Origin: Anarhynchus alexandrinus
Taxonomy: Eukaryota; Chordata; Aves; Charadriiformes; Charadriidae
DNA length: 64,000 nucleotides
Reading direction: 5' to 3'
Assembly: GCA_008711295.1 (NCBI GenBank)
Contig: VUYV01000746.1
Coordinates: 103,281-167,280 of the forward strand
In this document: positions 10,164-22,607 of the stretch, one piece after another
How positions within the stretch are numbered: the first letter of the stretch is position 1
How the letters are laid out: the number at the start of each line of letters is the position of its first letter
The notes under the pieces: generated by a model
What the model saw: the letters and a program-made list of their open reading frames with translations, nothing else
The model's database searches: none
Told to the model about the DNA's origin: nothing
Made by a program: the position numbers and the translations under genes

Positions 10164-13100
10164 GGAATTGCCTTTATATATAGTACACAGATGTACACCT
10201 CACCCAGTATTTGATAGAGGAGGTCAAGGAAATGAGCCCGGCATTATTTACAAGAGGTGGTAAGATTTATGATGGTCATTCCACCTCTGGCCAGTTCTTG
10301 AAAAATGCTCTCTGCCTCTTACACTAACACGCTTTTTCAGTGTAGGGCACAGGTCTATTTAGTTGTTGCTCTAAAGACTCGTTTGACTGTGCAGTGATGC
10401 ACACAGCTTTCTTTGCTCACACAAATATGGACAACTGTGTGCATGGTGTGTATTTGGATACTTCTTAGACATGGTAAATATAAGGTATGGGCCTTTGATC
10501 ATGTCCACTGTCTCCTGGCCCACTTATTTGTCTTTATAGTGGAGTTAGTATTTTTATTAAAGAAATCCTGGTCAGTTTTCTCCATGATACAAATTTTCGC
10601 CTTCCTTCAGTGTCGTTCTTGCAAAAATTTGATTGGGAATGTCCAGCCAGAGGTTAATGATGGGTTTTCTAAACAAAAGAATGTCATAGAGCTGAAGCTG
10701 TGTGGTCTCGTTTAAAGGGAAGAATTAAAGTTAAGGACGTGAAGAATGGGCTTGGCATGGGATACCTCCAGCCATCCTCTTGTCACCCAGGAGGGTGAGA
10801 AAAACTTCAAGAGCTTTGAGTTCTGCAGACATTGCTCCAGGATGACAAAGCCTTGGGAGTAAGAATCCTCCCCAGATTTTATTGTCAGTGAAGCAGAATG
10901 ACAAGGCTGGTAATTCCCCCTATCAGTGAGAGTTTGTGACGGTTTCATTCCTCGGGAATAGTGAAATTGGGAATGAGTTGTACTGGCTATTCCAAAACAA
11001 CATTGAGAAGACTTCTGTAGGGAAACACGCATAGGTTTATACACATGGAGAGTGAATGTGCTTTCCCTGTTGGGGAGAGAATATTTGATCAAGCTCTCTA
11101 TAAAATGCGGCCCAAGAAAGATATCACCCAGTAGTAAAGGTTGGTTGCTATTAGCCCGACAGCATGGGTGGCGGAGGGAGTCAGAAAAGCTTCCAGAAGA
11201 GCTTTTTCAGTGTGTAAAAGCAGCACTTTTAAGATCCGTAATCCCTTGCTGGTTTAGGGTAAGAGATGAGCACTGACTGACATGGAAAGGAGGAAGTCTT
11301 CCTATTCTTTATCCTAAATCTTGTGGCTTTTTGGTATGTTAGTTTCATAAGAGTGGATGAAATTTTTTTACTGTACAGTATAAGAAAACCTTTGAGCCTA
11401 AGACTAAACTATTTCTATCCCGTTTTTCCAAATATGGATAATTTTTTGAGAGGAGATCTTATGTTTGCGGCAGGGGGAGCAGAAAACTCAGTTTTAAAAG
11501 TGTTTATTTAAAAGTGCCTGCTGTGGGGGGAGGATGAAAATTTGGAGGAAGTGGGTTCGCGGCGGGGTGCGTCAGGGAAACGATGCAATTCCTGCAGATC
11601 CTAATGAATGAAGTTTATTCATCGTGCTAGAACAATATCACGCGACTCTGCAATTCACGCGGATAATCTTTTGCACGTGTGCATTGTGCATCTCTGCATG
11701 CGAAATACATTACGGCGAGGTTATCTCTTTATAGTTCTGTACAAAAGTAATCATGTGCGCTCACGGTGGGCTGGAAATTGTCCTTTGTGGGAAATGAGAG
11801 AGTTGTTTTCAGCAGCTTGTTTTTGTAGCTGGATTTCTGAATGCTTCCTAATAACTGCACCGAGCAGCGATGTAGTCTTGGATAGGTGGCACAGTGTTGT
11901 GCAGTGTTTCCATACTGAACATGCAGATATTATATATTTTTGACCTTCTCTGAGAACGGAAGAATAATACTGAACTCGTCAGGAGGAAGACAGAGTGACC
12001 TTTTAGAGTTGGGTACTAGAGTGCTAGAGAGCAAACACACAAACAAATCAGTTTGTCAAAATATTAGAGCAGCCTTGTTCAGGGAATCACAGTTTGCAGC
12101 TATTGACTTGTACCGGAGCCAGCGTAGCCTGTAGTCCTATTGCCGTACCAACAGGAGAGATTTGAAACTTGTTTAAATTTTAACTTGGCATTTTGTGCAT
12201 GGAGCTAATTTAGCTCTTCAGTGTAGGAGTGGGTGGAATATCCTTCTGAAGAGCGTAATTACTGTAGGACCAAGTACTCGGCTGGAGAGAACTGTGAGCT
12301 GTGTTACAACAGCAGTTAACTATTCGCGTCGGTGCATCGCTGCTTCAGGACAATGCACTGAAGGAATTCTGTGTTTTTCTGGCACAATGCAGTGTATCTG
12401 CCGCATCATCCCATCCCAAATGATGAAGGCTGTGCTGTGTGAAAGGCACGGTGGTGTACATACTCGGGTAAAAGGCAGAAGGTTTTGGGTGCCGCGTAGT
12501 CTTTCTGCGTCATTTCGGTTTTTCAGTCCTGGCCAAATCTCCTTAGCCCAGATAAGGGCTTTTCCGTCCTGTTGTGTTGCTGTCAGGGACGGACAGTGGG
12601 CGGACGTGCTACGGCAGTCACTCACGCTCGGTGTGGTGGTTCTTCTTCGCTGTTATCTACAGCGCAAACTTTGAACTGTTCATTCACCTTTTTTTCGCAC
12701 TATCTTTTGATACTATGATGAGAGAGAGGCATCTGTCCCTGCTGAATAACACCGGTGTTCATTCAGCTCCTCCAGAAATGTCACCTTCCAGTGACAGAAC
12801 GATCACCCTGTCAGCCGTTCTGTCTCAGTGCAGTACCCCACTGCTGGAGAAAATACCAGTGACATCTCCACGTGCGCTCAGTATCCTGTTAGCAGCTTTG
12901 GCTGCTGCTGTTTGCCCCCCGGGAAGGGATCTTCACTCCTTTTGTAGCACTAGTATTTGTAGTTGATGGATCTCAGTTTTTTGAGAGTGGTGTATATCTA
13001 TTTTCTTGGTTCTACGGAAGAGAGGGAAAATCCCGTATATGCTCTGGGACATGTATCTTTAGCAGGGTGTCTGGTGCTCTATCTACTGAGAAGACACTGA

Positions 13101-13920
13101 CAATTAGTACTTTCCTTTTTTGAGGTCTTCTGTCTAATGCTTTGGGGTGTTTTCCAAAAATGGTGTGATTTAGCAGCCTAAACTGCTGAAACACCGTAAG
13201 GAAACTGGGGCAAGAGAAATTGAAGCCTACTCTCTGCCCACGCACTACTGTTCGGCTACTGCAGAGCTGGAGTTATCAGAAGCTGTTGATTGAGAATGCC
13301 TCTCTCTTTGCGTGTGATGCTCCTCCATCCAGAGGCTGTGACATATCCTTCCTTACAAAGAGGAATGCCACAGGGCTGCGGGGTTTGAGCAGGGAGGTGG
13401 AGCGGTTCTGCGGTACCCAGCGAGGTCTGGTGGCCAGCAACGTGAGCGATCGCCCTGAAAAGCTGCGCTTAAATTGTATTTGCTGTGCCGTACTTCTCCG
13501 GGAGTGCTGCTGGAGCACTCGGAGGTGTATTTCATGGCTGTGCTGCTGTGAGCTGCGCTACTCTGAGTTTTTGTAAGTGAATTAATGGCAAAAATTATCG
13601 CTCCTCTTAGGCACACGGGTGAGCAGGGGAAAGACGATGGAGTTCAGCAGTCTTAGTCCTCGATTTACCCCACTACATCCTCATGGGAAAGGTGTAGAGG
13701 GTTCAACTCCATGCCAGTGTGTGCAGATCTAAGCCAGCTGTGCTGTGATCCCATTTCTTCCACCTCCGCAGCCCAGGATGCTTTCCTTGCTCTGGCAGCG
13801 TTGCTCGTTTTCCCGACAGTAATCTAATTTGAAGGAGTTGATTTGGCCAAGTAGCTTCTTCTGGCTGCAGTTTCTGCTTGCTCAGGTCTTTGAACTGTGT
13901 CAGTGTTGGCACAGGAGTGA

Positions 13921-14031
13921 GCGAGAGGGAACGCACCGCGAAGAAGGAAAGCGAAGGGTTTATCCTGGCAGCTGCCGCGTTCATCAGCCTGAGCTGCTGT
14001 GCGGAGCGGCACCTCGAGGAACCCGCTCGTG
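13921..14031. promoter_or_regulatory. Candidate CpG-dense intronic patch
   Basis: Twelve CpG dinucleotides occur in 111 bases, in a genome stretch where CpG is otherwise scarce. The patch contains ACCGCG, GCCGCG and ACCTCGAGG. No repeat family is recognised in it. It could be an unmethylated regulatory element or just a GC-rich fluctuation; the sequence alone does not decide. Confidence 0.3.
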
Positions 14032-14408
14032 CAGAAACAAGGTGGGTTTTGCTCTTGCCCTGGGTGGCTCAGCACAGGTCCGACAGCCGTGCAAAATACT
14101 TACTAAAAGCGCTTGTGATGTTAAGAGCAGGAGCTTAGGAGTGATGTCCTCGTGAGCTCTGAACCTCTCCGTAGTCGGGATACTGTCTGACTCTTCAGTT
14201 AAATAAGTGTGTCCTGGAATAGGTAACTAAATCTCTTTTTGCTGAACCTTTGCATTTAAAAGGATGAATGAACTATTTGTGACACAGTTAATACTTGTTA
14301 AGTAAAATAAGATTCTTGGATGCGAGGTGTTGGTGTTAATATACCATAAATGCTGGTTGAAATGTCAGAGCAATATATGAAATTGCTATTGTGTTTGGGA
14401 AGATAAGG

Positions 14409-14918
14409 CCTGGTGAGCCCGCGTCTGGAGTACTGCGTCCAGTTCTGGGCTCCCCAGTTCAAGAAGGATGGGGAATTGCTGGAAAGGGTCCAGCAAAGGG
14501 CTACGAAGATGCTCAGGGGACTGGAGCATCTCTCTGCTGAGGAAAGGCTGAGAGCCCTGGGGCTGTTCAGCCTGGAGAAGAGAAGACTGAGAGGGAATCT
14601 CATTGATGCTTATCGTGGGTGGGTGCCAAGAGGATGGGGCCAGACTCTTCAGTGGTGCCCAGCAACAGAACAAGGGGCAATGGGCACAAACTGGAACATG
14701 GGCAATTCCATCTCAGCATGAGGAGGAACTTCTTTCCTGTGAGGGTGGCAGAGCACTGGCACAGGCTGCCCAGAGACGCTGTGCGTCTCCTTCTCTGGAG
14801 ATATCCAAAACCCTCCTGGATGCGTTCCTCTGCAACCTACTGTAGGTGTCCCTGCTCTGGCAGGGGGGTTGGACTGGATGATCTCCAGAAGTCCTTTCCA
14901 ACCCCACCATTCTGTGAA
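14409..14918 (+). mobile_element. CR1 LINE 3' fragment, about 510 bp
   Basis: This copy encodes the end of the CR1 polymerase ORF. The frame at 14413-14721 reads [20 protein letters not shown], then [21 protein letters not shown] frameshift moves the rest ([19 protein letters not shown], in frame 14619-14939) into another frame. It ends with GGACTGGATGATCTCCAGAAG, TCCTTTCCAACCCC and a short ATTCTGTG tail. It is dead by frameshift and 5' truncation. Confidence 0.94.
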
Positions 14919-17774
14919 GTTCACCAGGTAATAGTTTGAACCTAAAGTAGCATTATTTTTCAGAAAGTCTCCTTACAGAAATTTAATGGTTTCGTGGTTG
15001 TCCTGAAAATAATGTGCCTGACAGTCTTTCTGGTTCCTTTAAAATGGACTTGAACATGTGGAACTGATGCCCCTGGACGCCTGACTCGTTTGTCTCATTA
15101 ATGCTCGTCTCTCATTTAGCCGAGAGGATGATGGCCATGAAAGTGGTTTGTCTGCAACTTTTGAAAAATACAATTTCAGTCCATCTTGGGTGTATGGAGG
15201 AGGGAGAGAGAGCATTCTACTCTCCAGGATGCTGATATTTAAAAGTGGAATTTAGGTAATTAGAGTAGGTCACTTGGCACTTTTTTCCCCTGTTTCCTAT
15301 TTGAAGTGAACTCAGAGCAAGCATGAAGAAATCCAGCACCGGGAGTGTTACACAACCTTTTTTTCCTGCAAATATGTGCTACTAAGAGCATGAAAATTTC
15401 CATGCAAGTTCATGGTCCAGGACGAGTGTCATCTTTCTGAATCTAGGGAGGGATGAGATTATTTTGCGGGAAGGTGTTTCCTCACATTTCGGTCTTGCCT
15501 CGAAGGTATGTACTGTCCCACCTCCCCTCTCTGTTAAAATGTTTTATAGATTTGCTCTAATTTACCTAATGATTCAAGCCTTCTCCTTACATTTTGAAAC
15601 AGAAAGTAATGTGGTACCCCTCTTAAGCTCTTAAGAAGATGCTCTTGGAATTTGGAATGGTTGAAATTGCCTTGATAAAGGTGAAAAAGTGCAGAGATTT
15701 CATAGCATTGGGATATATTTTGCAGCTAGAAGGGCAAAGAATGTCACACTGTCCTTTTACAAACAAAGAATATGAAGTAGAAACGCACAAAATTGATCTA
15801 TTTTCTCTTTAACTGGATGATTCTGGCTGAAATGAAGTGTGTTTAAAACGAACTGAGTTGCTTTGGGGAGAGGAACGTGGAAGAGGCGCAGAGCTGCGCT
15901 GGCCATCAGCTCTGGATTGTCGCCTTCCCCAGGAACGGTCCGCGTTAACTGAGCTGTGCTACATTTGCGTGGTGACACAGCAGAACTTTGTGCGAATACA
16001 ACTGCCTTAACAGCTTTGCTTTCGAGAGACATTTTTATCCCGGAGCTGTTGATCCAATGTATTTCATAAACACCAACATTTACTCTAAAGTTCAAAGAGA
16101 TAAAGCCCTGCATAAAAAATGAATTGTTTGAACAGTGTACACTCACTGGTGCGGTTCATTGCAGAAGAGGTCACCGAGCTTATGGTTTGGGAAATTTTTA
16201 AAAAATTAGCTCATTTGATGAAATGTTTGCAGGTATGTGGGCATGGAAAAAACTCATCCTCTTCTCTCCATGCTGTAGAGCATCAAGTTGCTCTGTACTT
16301 AAAGGGCTCTTCATTTCAGGTGGATTTTCCTTTTAATAGTCGAGCAGAGTTACGAAGTTATAGTTTTAAAGGGGTTTTTGAGTTTATACCTAAATATTGA
16401 AGTAGCTGAATTCACGCGCGTTCAAAGCATATACTTAAAGACTCTCTTCTGAAGGAGGAAAAAGGCGCACAAATTCTTGTAAAGAGCCCCATCGGTAAAT
16501 AATTTCAAGAAGGCGTTTAGTGTAGTTGTGAAAGTGGAAGCTCTGGTAGGTGTTAGGCTGAGAGAAAGTCTGCGCTGGGGAAGAGGTTGGGAAGAGCGAA
16601 TGGGGCAATGCCATCTTCCCTACTTTGATGTTTGGCAGTCGGAATGAAACCTGTGCCTTTTGAATCCTGGGCCACTGTCAAATGCTTTCTAATTTATACA
16701 GCTGGATAGCACAGAACGTTTTTGTAGCCTTTCTTCCAGTGGTGTCACTTGGAAGCCTTGCAAGTTTGCTGAGAAGAGCTAAGAAGGTTGTGAGGTGGCC
16801 GTCGCACCTGATGTGAAGGCTCTGTTTGAAATTGCGAAGAGGAATACGAGGAATTCTAAATAAGGCGTGCAAAACTTCCAGCCTGTAAATTGCTTGTTAG
16901 CCTTCATCTTCTTGGAACTGTTAATTAATGGGATGATGCAGAAGCAATGGAAACTTGGCTGCGGATACATGCAGTAGCTTTCATTTTAACCATTTCTCTG
17001 GATTCTTGGACAGTTTTCTTAGGTCTGATGTGCTTTTTCTTTTTTTGGTTGCTATCAGCGTCCACTGCGCTTTATTCCTGCTGTCAGCCAGAATTAGGAG
17101 AGACTACAAGTAGTTCATCAGCATTTGTAGCCATGTTTTATAGGACTATAAAACCACGTCTCTTTTGATGTGCTGAGCTTATTCACACTTGGTCCCCGTG
17201 TGACTGGCTTTAAAGGCAGCGAGTCGTACTCTTACGAGCATCGTAAAAACGCTGTGAACGGGAAAAGGCCAAACGCTCATCATGTCCTCACTGCAAGACG
17301 TCTCATCTGACAGCAGCGCATGAGGGATTCACGCAGGCAAATTCCTGCTAATGTTACGGAGTAGCTGATATCCCAGGGAAATGTTTGGAAACTGTTTTGC
17401 TTAAAAGCCTTTTGGCTCCCGTGCTGTGTACTTGCGTTTACCGTGCGTGACGTTTACAAAACCGTAAAGTAAAATCTTTCTTTTTCCTGAAGTTTACCAC
17501 TTCTTGCTGTTTATTTCCTGATATGAAATCTCAACTTTGTTTTGGGGTGCTTTTTTTTTTTAGTAATTATTTGTGACATAGGGAAACTGCAGAATTGCAT
17601 TAGCAAAAATCCTTTTTAAAAATTTCTCTTTCCATTATCTTATTTTCCTTGTTTTTTGCTCGTAGACAGGCGTGTTTGCAGGTGAGCCCCTAGCAATGAA
17701 CTCCTAGGACTGAGGCCACATGTGTCGAGAAGCTCAACCCTGCTCAGATAGAAACCGTCAAGGCTATATCCACT
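14919..17774 (+). other. EXOC4 intron, unique sequence
   Basis: This is about 2.9 kb without a recognised gene or repeat. Open frames at 15757-16146 (minus) and 16119-16400 (plus) are short and match nothing I know. The sequence is AT-rich with scattered T runs. Confidence 0.55.
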
Positions 17775-18097
17775 TCATAGAATCATAGAAATGTCTAGGT
17801 TGGAAGAGACCCTTGGGATCATCGAGTCCAACCATCTGCCCTACTCTACAAAGTTCTCCCCTACACCATATCCCCCAACACCACATCTAAACGGCTCTTC
17901 AACACACCCAGGGATGGTGACTCAACCACCTCCCTGGGCAGCCTATTCCAATGCCCGACCACTCTTTCTGTGAAAAATTCTTTCCTAATGTTCAGCCTAA
18001 ATCTACCCTGTTGGAGCTTGAAGCCATTCCCTCTTGTTCTGTCATTAATTACCTGTGAGAAGAGACCAGCACCGACCTCTCTACACTCTGTTCAGAA
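17775..18097 (-). mobile_element. CR1 LINE 3' fragment
   Basis: This is a minus-strand copy. Its 3' tail appears on + as TCATAGAATCATAGAAATG, followed by GGTTGGAAGAGACCC and ATCATCGAGTCCAACC. The body holds the reverse complement of the CR1 end (GGAATAGGCTGCCCAGGGAGG-like, AGAATTTTTCACAGAAAG-like). It fades out after ACCTCTCTACACTCTGTTCAG, so it is 5' truncated. Confidence 0.9.
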
Positions 18098-19837
18098 GGG
18101 GCTGCGAGGGTATTCATTTCTTCTTTTCTTTCTCGTTCATTCTGCCAGCAGTGCTACTCGCCTCGCGTTGCTCTCCGTTCACACACACGCTTCCCTTGAC
18201 ACCTCTCCCCCCATCTTTGTTCCTTCGTTCCCTTGCTTCACCACCCCCACACTCATCCTTGCTCCGGGGCTGGAGCCAGAAGAGAAGGTTTGCGGAGATG
18301 CGTATGGGAGGACCTGACACTGCAGGTGGGACACGAGCAGCTCCTTGTCACTTGTGAAGGCAACTGCAAGTCTGCGCACATACGCTTGGAAGCTGTTGCT
18401 GCTGCAGCTCTGGACACACAGGCACCGCTTTGAAATGGGTTGTGTATCACTAGTTATATACATAAAACATTTTAGGAACATCTACTTCACAGCATGCTTC
18501 TCGTCATCAAAGTGACTTAGTCATCTGATCTCACCGGGGTGATGCCATTCCGTGTTTTACACATGGGGGAGCTGATGCCTGAATGAGTGAAACAAACTGA
18601 AAGGTTGGGGAGTATTTCTGTTATTTCTAGTGTGCCTGGTTTGATGCTGTAGAAAGGAGGGAGTATATTGCGTGAGGTTTTTATTATTTTTAGTGAAAGT
18701 TTCTGGGATTTTTTTGTTTGTTTCTCCTCTCATGGATGCTCTGCGCCACTGAGAATGAGGACATGAATATGCAAAGTACCCAACAAAAATTGGAGATGAC
18801 TGTCTTGCTGATGATTTGCAGGCTTCTATATTTTGTTTATTTTTTACTTTTTTTTATGGTTGTGCTGACCAGCTGCCTTTTGAAGTGGTTTTATTTAGGA
18901 AGTCTGCAAATAGCTGTCAGTGATTGGGTAATATGTCATCAGGTTTATATCTGTATAAGCGTTTCAATGGGCAGTGCAAACTCTGGTTAGAGATAATGAA
19001 GACTTGAATCCGAAGTGGTTGGACTGTGATGCTTAAGGGTATGTACATGACTGGCAGGACATGGTGAGAGTGCATTTAAGCGTAGAATCAGCCTTAATAT
19101 TTTTTTCTTAATTACTTAGTTTGCGTTTATTCTTTGGCCGAAGCGATTTCTGCTGGACAAGGCTTTTCACCAAGTTTTAGCCAAAGTACTCAGCTGCGAG
19201 AGGACATAGGCTCTGCTTCTATATATATTGTGCAAATGCGTACGTACAACCCACCAGCAAGTGGCTGATGATTCACTGGTGATCTCGGGGCTGAGAGAGG
19301 CTGAAGAGGTGGGAGCCTGTGTGCTTTGCAGGAAATGACAAACTCCCAACTTCGGTTGAGAACAACCAACCTCCCTCCGCCCCCAAATCCTTCTGTTACG
19401 CTCCGCCGTGTTCTGGTAGCGGCATTGTAAATCAGCATTTTTTGTCATCTAAACATGAATTTAAAAAAATAAAAATAAAAATATCCTGATTGACTTGTCA
19501 GAAATAAACTTGGGAGAAGCCGCTTTCTCTCTGTTCTGGTGGCTGAAATGGAAAATCTGAATTACACTTCATACCTCTCTTCTCTCTTGTTTCTTTATAG
19601 CAAGTGCCTGTGTCGTGTGCTTCAAAAGTGCCAATATGACATAGACAGACTTTGAATGGGCTGATTTTTATTTCTCTATTATAAATGTTCTGATTTCATT
19701 TTTTTTTAATGAACAAAAAAGACTATTTAAAAAATCTGAACTAAAATCAACATTTAATATTTTTTCACATAGTTAACAATCTAGTTTTGGGGTTTTTTTC
19801 GTTGGTTTTACATGTTTTTAGACTCTTTAGAGAAGGT
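18098..19837 (+). other. EXOC4 intron, unique sequence
   Basis: This is intron with no recognised gene. A pyrimidine-rich stretch lies at about 18110-18260 and gives chance open frames on both strands (18055-18357, 18114-18320 and others). The region at 19440-19800 is strongly AT-rich. Confidence 0.55.
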
Positions 19838-20243
19838 TTCTGATGAGGAAAGGCTGAGGCACTTGGGGCATTTTAGTCTGGAGAAAACAAGACTGAGGGG
19901 GGATCTTATCAACGCTTATAAATCCTTAAAGGGAGGGTGCCAGGGGGATGCAAACAGTCTTTTTTCAGTGGTGCCGCAGTGACAGGACAAGAGGGAACAG
20001 GCACAAACTTGACCATAGGAAGTTCCATCTAAACCTGAGGAGGGACTTCTTTCCTGTGCGGGTGGCAGAGCACTGGCACAGGCTGCCCAGAGAGGTGGGG
20101 GAGTCTCCCACTCTGGAGCCATTCCCAACCCGCCTGGACGCCGTCCTGTGCCACTGCTGGAGGTGCCCCTGTTCTGGCAGGGGGTGGCACTGGGTGAGCT
20201 CCAGAGGTCCCTTCCAACCCTGACCAGTCTGTGATTCTGTGAT
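19838..20243 (+). mobile_element. CR1 LINE 3' fragment
   Basis: This copy runs from TCTGATGAGGAAAGGCTGAGG to GACCAGTCTGTGATTCTGTGAT. It encodes [20 protein letters not shown] in frame 19948-20223. It is very similar to the copy at 33779-34206; both carry GGAGCCATTCC, GCCGTCCTGTGCCACTGCTGG and a GGTGAGCTCCAGAGGTCC end, so they belong to one subfamily. It is 5' truncated and has a frame break near its start. Confidence 0.93.
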
Positions 20244-21239
20244 CAGTCACTGGTTTTAGCTGTCGATACGTAAAGGTATGACAGGCCTGCTGATTGGACC
20301 TTTTTTGTCATTTGCAACACCAAAAGTCAAGTTTTAAATGTGAAGTATGCACTCCTCTGCCTTATCAAGTGGGATAATGATTTGCATGATCATTTAGTGG
20401 ATATTTCTCTAACCGCTTAGCACGTACATCGACATCTTCTGAATGGCCAAGAGCCAGCAGTGGGTTATGGAACTTCATGTGGGGATTTACATAAATTCTA
20501 CATAACTGTACAGTGTTTCTGCAAACCCCGTTTCCCTGGCAGGCTGCGCTCCGTGGAACTCCCAACCCATATGCCTTCACCAAACACAGCCACCAAAATA
20601 GGATTTAGAGAGATCAGGAGAAAATGAGCTTGATGAGAACAGAAGAGCCCAAATCCTGACCTTGTGGAAGCAGGAAAATGGAACTGATTTAGTCAGTACT
20701 GCTTTGTTTCAAGATACATGATTATTGTAACTCTCGGTTCGCCCCGTGCCGGCCACTTCTGTACACAAGTATAAATGTGCGATGGGAGAAGTAAGCCTGA
20801 GGATTTGCTGATGTCAGTGGCCCTACAGGTTTGGTAGGCGAAGGACGCCAGTGGGTTTTCCAATTTAAGAGAATAAAATTTCAATGTTGAAATATTCATT
20901 CCCTCTATTTAAAGATTTAATTTTGATATTTTCTTCAAAAGCTGACCACTAGGAACCATTAAAAAGAAAGCTGAGAATCTTCTGTAACCTGAAAAAGTGA
21001 TAAAAGTAATGTTGATGGCACTTTATGTTTGTGGCCGTTCCGTCTTTTGCCCATAGTAAACACCTTGTGTTTTTAAGGAGGAGCAACTTGAAAATGTTTT
21101 GTTTTTACTAGATCTGCATTTCTTACTTGTGGTCTTTCCCTTCCCTCCTTCCTCGGTGTTCCTTGTCTTGATGTACAACCTTCGGAGAGATGGTGGGTCT
21201 CATGTGGGTTTCGTATGCAGATTTAGAAGGCCGCTGTTT

Positions 21240-21322
21240 AGAAGTGAGCCCGGTAGAGTTAGATAATGGTTGGACTCAATGATCTTAAAGGTCTTTTCCA
21301 GCCATAACAATTCTATCTATGA
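21240..21322 (+). mobile_element. CR1 LINE 3' end remnant
   Basis: Only the last 80 or so bases of a CR1 copy are visible: GGTTGGACTCAATGATCTTAAAGG, TCTTTTCCAGCC and ACAATTCTATCTATGAT. The remnant is short and diverged but matches the tail layout of the better copies. Confidence 0.75.
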
Positions 21323-21506
21323 TTTGTCCTGTTGCAGTCATCCAACTTGAGCTTCCAGGCTTGACAACGTTGCTCTTCGCTTCCACATTACAAAACTAGC
21401 TTGCCATATTTATGGCTGATGAGTCAATGATCAAAGTTGGTAAGACTGGATGTTGAAGCTTCTGGTTTCGTGCAACAGCTACCAGTGATGACAGCCTGCC
21501 GTAGGG

Positions 21507-21536
21507 CTGGTGGTCACTGGTGGTCTCTGGTGGTCT
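21507..21536. repeat. Three tandem copies of a 10-bp unit
   Basis: CTGGTGGTCA is followed by two copies of CTGGTGGTCT. This is a small minisatellite-like array, possibly polymorphic in copy number. Confidence 0.85.
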
Positions 21537-22589
21537 GTAGCCAAGCCCTTCATTGTTCTCTTCTGTGTTCTTTGAATATGGCTCTTTAGCACAGGCCTAT
21601 ATGTAATTTCAAATGTTACAGTGTTGAAGACCCACCTGAAGAACGGGAAGGACCCGTATCTATCAAAATACAGAATATATATGCAAAAATAACAGCTTTA
21701 TTTATTCTAGAATCAACATGTTTATTGTTGCTTGTAAGCAAATGTCTGGAAAAGACAGTAACTGTGTTCATGCTAGGGACCATGGAAACCCATCTTCACC
21801 CGAGAAAAGGGTGAGATGAGGGAATTGGTTAATTAAATGTGGCCTGTATACAGACTTTCTACTCTTAGTATGTAATTAAATGCCTTGTAAAGCTCTTCGG
21901 GGTCCTCGTTTACTGGAAAAAGCCTAAGAAATGTGTGACTGTTGGTGTACTCTCAGTGAAGCTGTGAGCTGGAAACTGATTAAAATAATAATAAAATGTG
22001 TTGCATTGTTAATTCATTCTTTCCAATAATAAAAGCTGGACTCCCTCTGCTTTGCATTTATAGCATAGGCTTGAAAAAACATCAAAGAGTAGCACTAGGA
22101 GAAGAGAATGAAAAATACATGTGTGCTTAGCTTAGATGCTGTGGGTTTGAGTGATGTGGTACTGGTGCTTTTATTTACTGGAGCATTGCCTTTTATTTTT
22201 AATATTACAGTGCAATGTAATGTCACTGATCAATTTTTACCATGGTTTCTGTGGGTGAAAAGTTGTTTCCCAGAGCTTTTTTGGTGGAAAACTTGGTGGT
22301 GGTGCCTATTATTCCCAGTGTAGCAGTGGCTGAAAGGCCCTGTAAAGTGCTGTAAAAATAACTCTAAAACTGTGCTCAACTCAGTACTTGTTTTTCTGTA
22401 GTTTTTATTGAGCCACCCTGTGAATTTCCGTGATGGATGGGGTTTTCCAAAAGAGCCGAAGGCGTTTAGGATCTAACTCCCTTGGCAATCCAGTGGGATT
22501 TGGGCAACTAATTACTTTAGATTCTTTTGAAAATCCCAGATCTAATTTTGTGTTTTAATAACATGATTTTATTGGGGTGGGGGGGGGGG

Positions 22590-22607
22590 NNNNNNNNNNN
22601 NNNNNNN
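22590..22607. other. Assembly gap (18 N)
   Basis: Eighteen unknown bases directly follow an 11-base poly-G run (22579-22589). The homopolymer probably blocked sequencing, so the true gap length may not be 18. No inference should be drawn from open frames that cross it. Confidence 0.98.

Larger units (their letters stand above)
9591..14408 (+). other. EXOC4 45-kb intron, start; no gene recognised
   Basis: This is the beginning of the 45.1-kb intron. It holds a short TTTA repeat (10147-10163) and a CpG-rich patch at 13921-14031. The longest open frames (12195-12674, 159 codons; 12574-12966, 130 codons) have no similarity that I recognise and overlap open frames on the other strand. I treat them as chance. 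Confidence 0.55.

Noticed and set aside
12195..12966. Open frames of 159 and 130 codons as a possible new gene
   Set aside because: No recognisable domain; an opposite-strand frame overlaps at 12320-12625, there are no clear splice sites, and the composition is ordinary intron.
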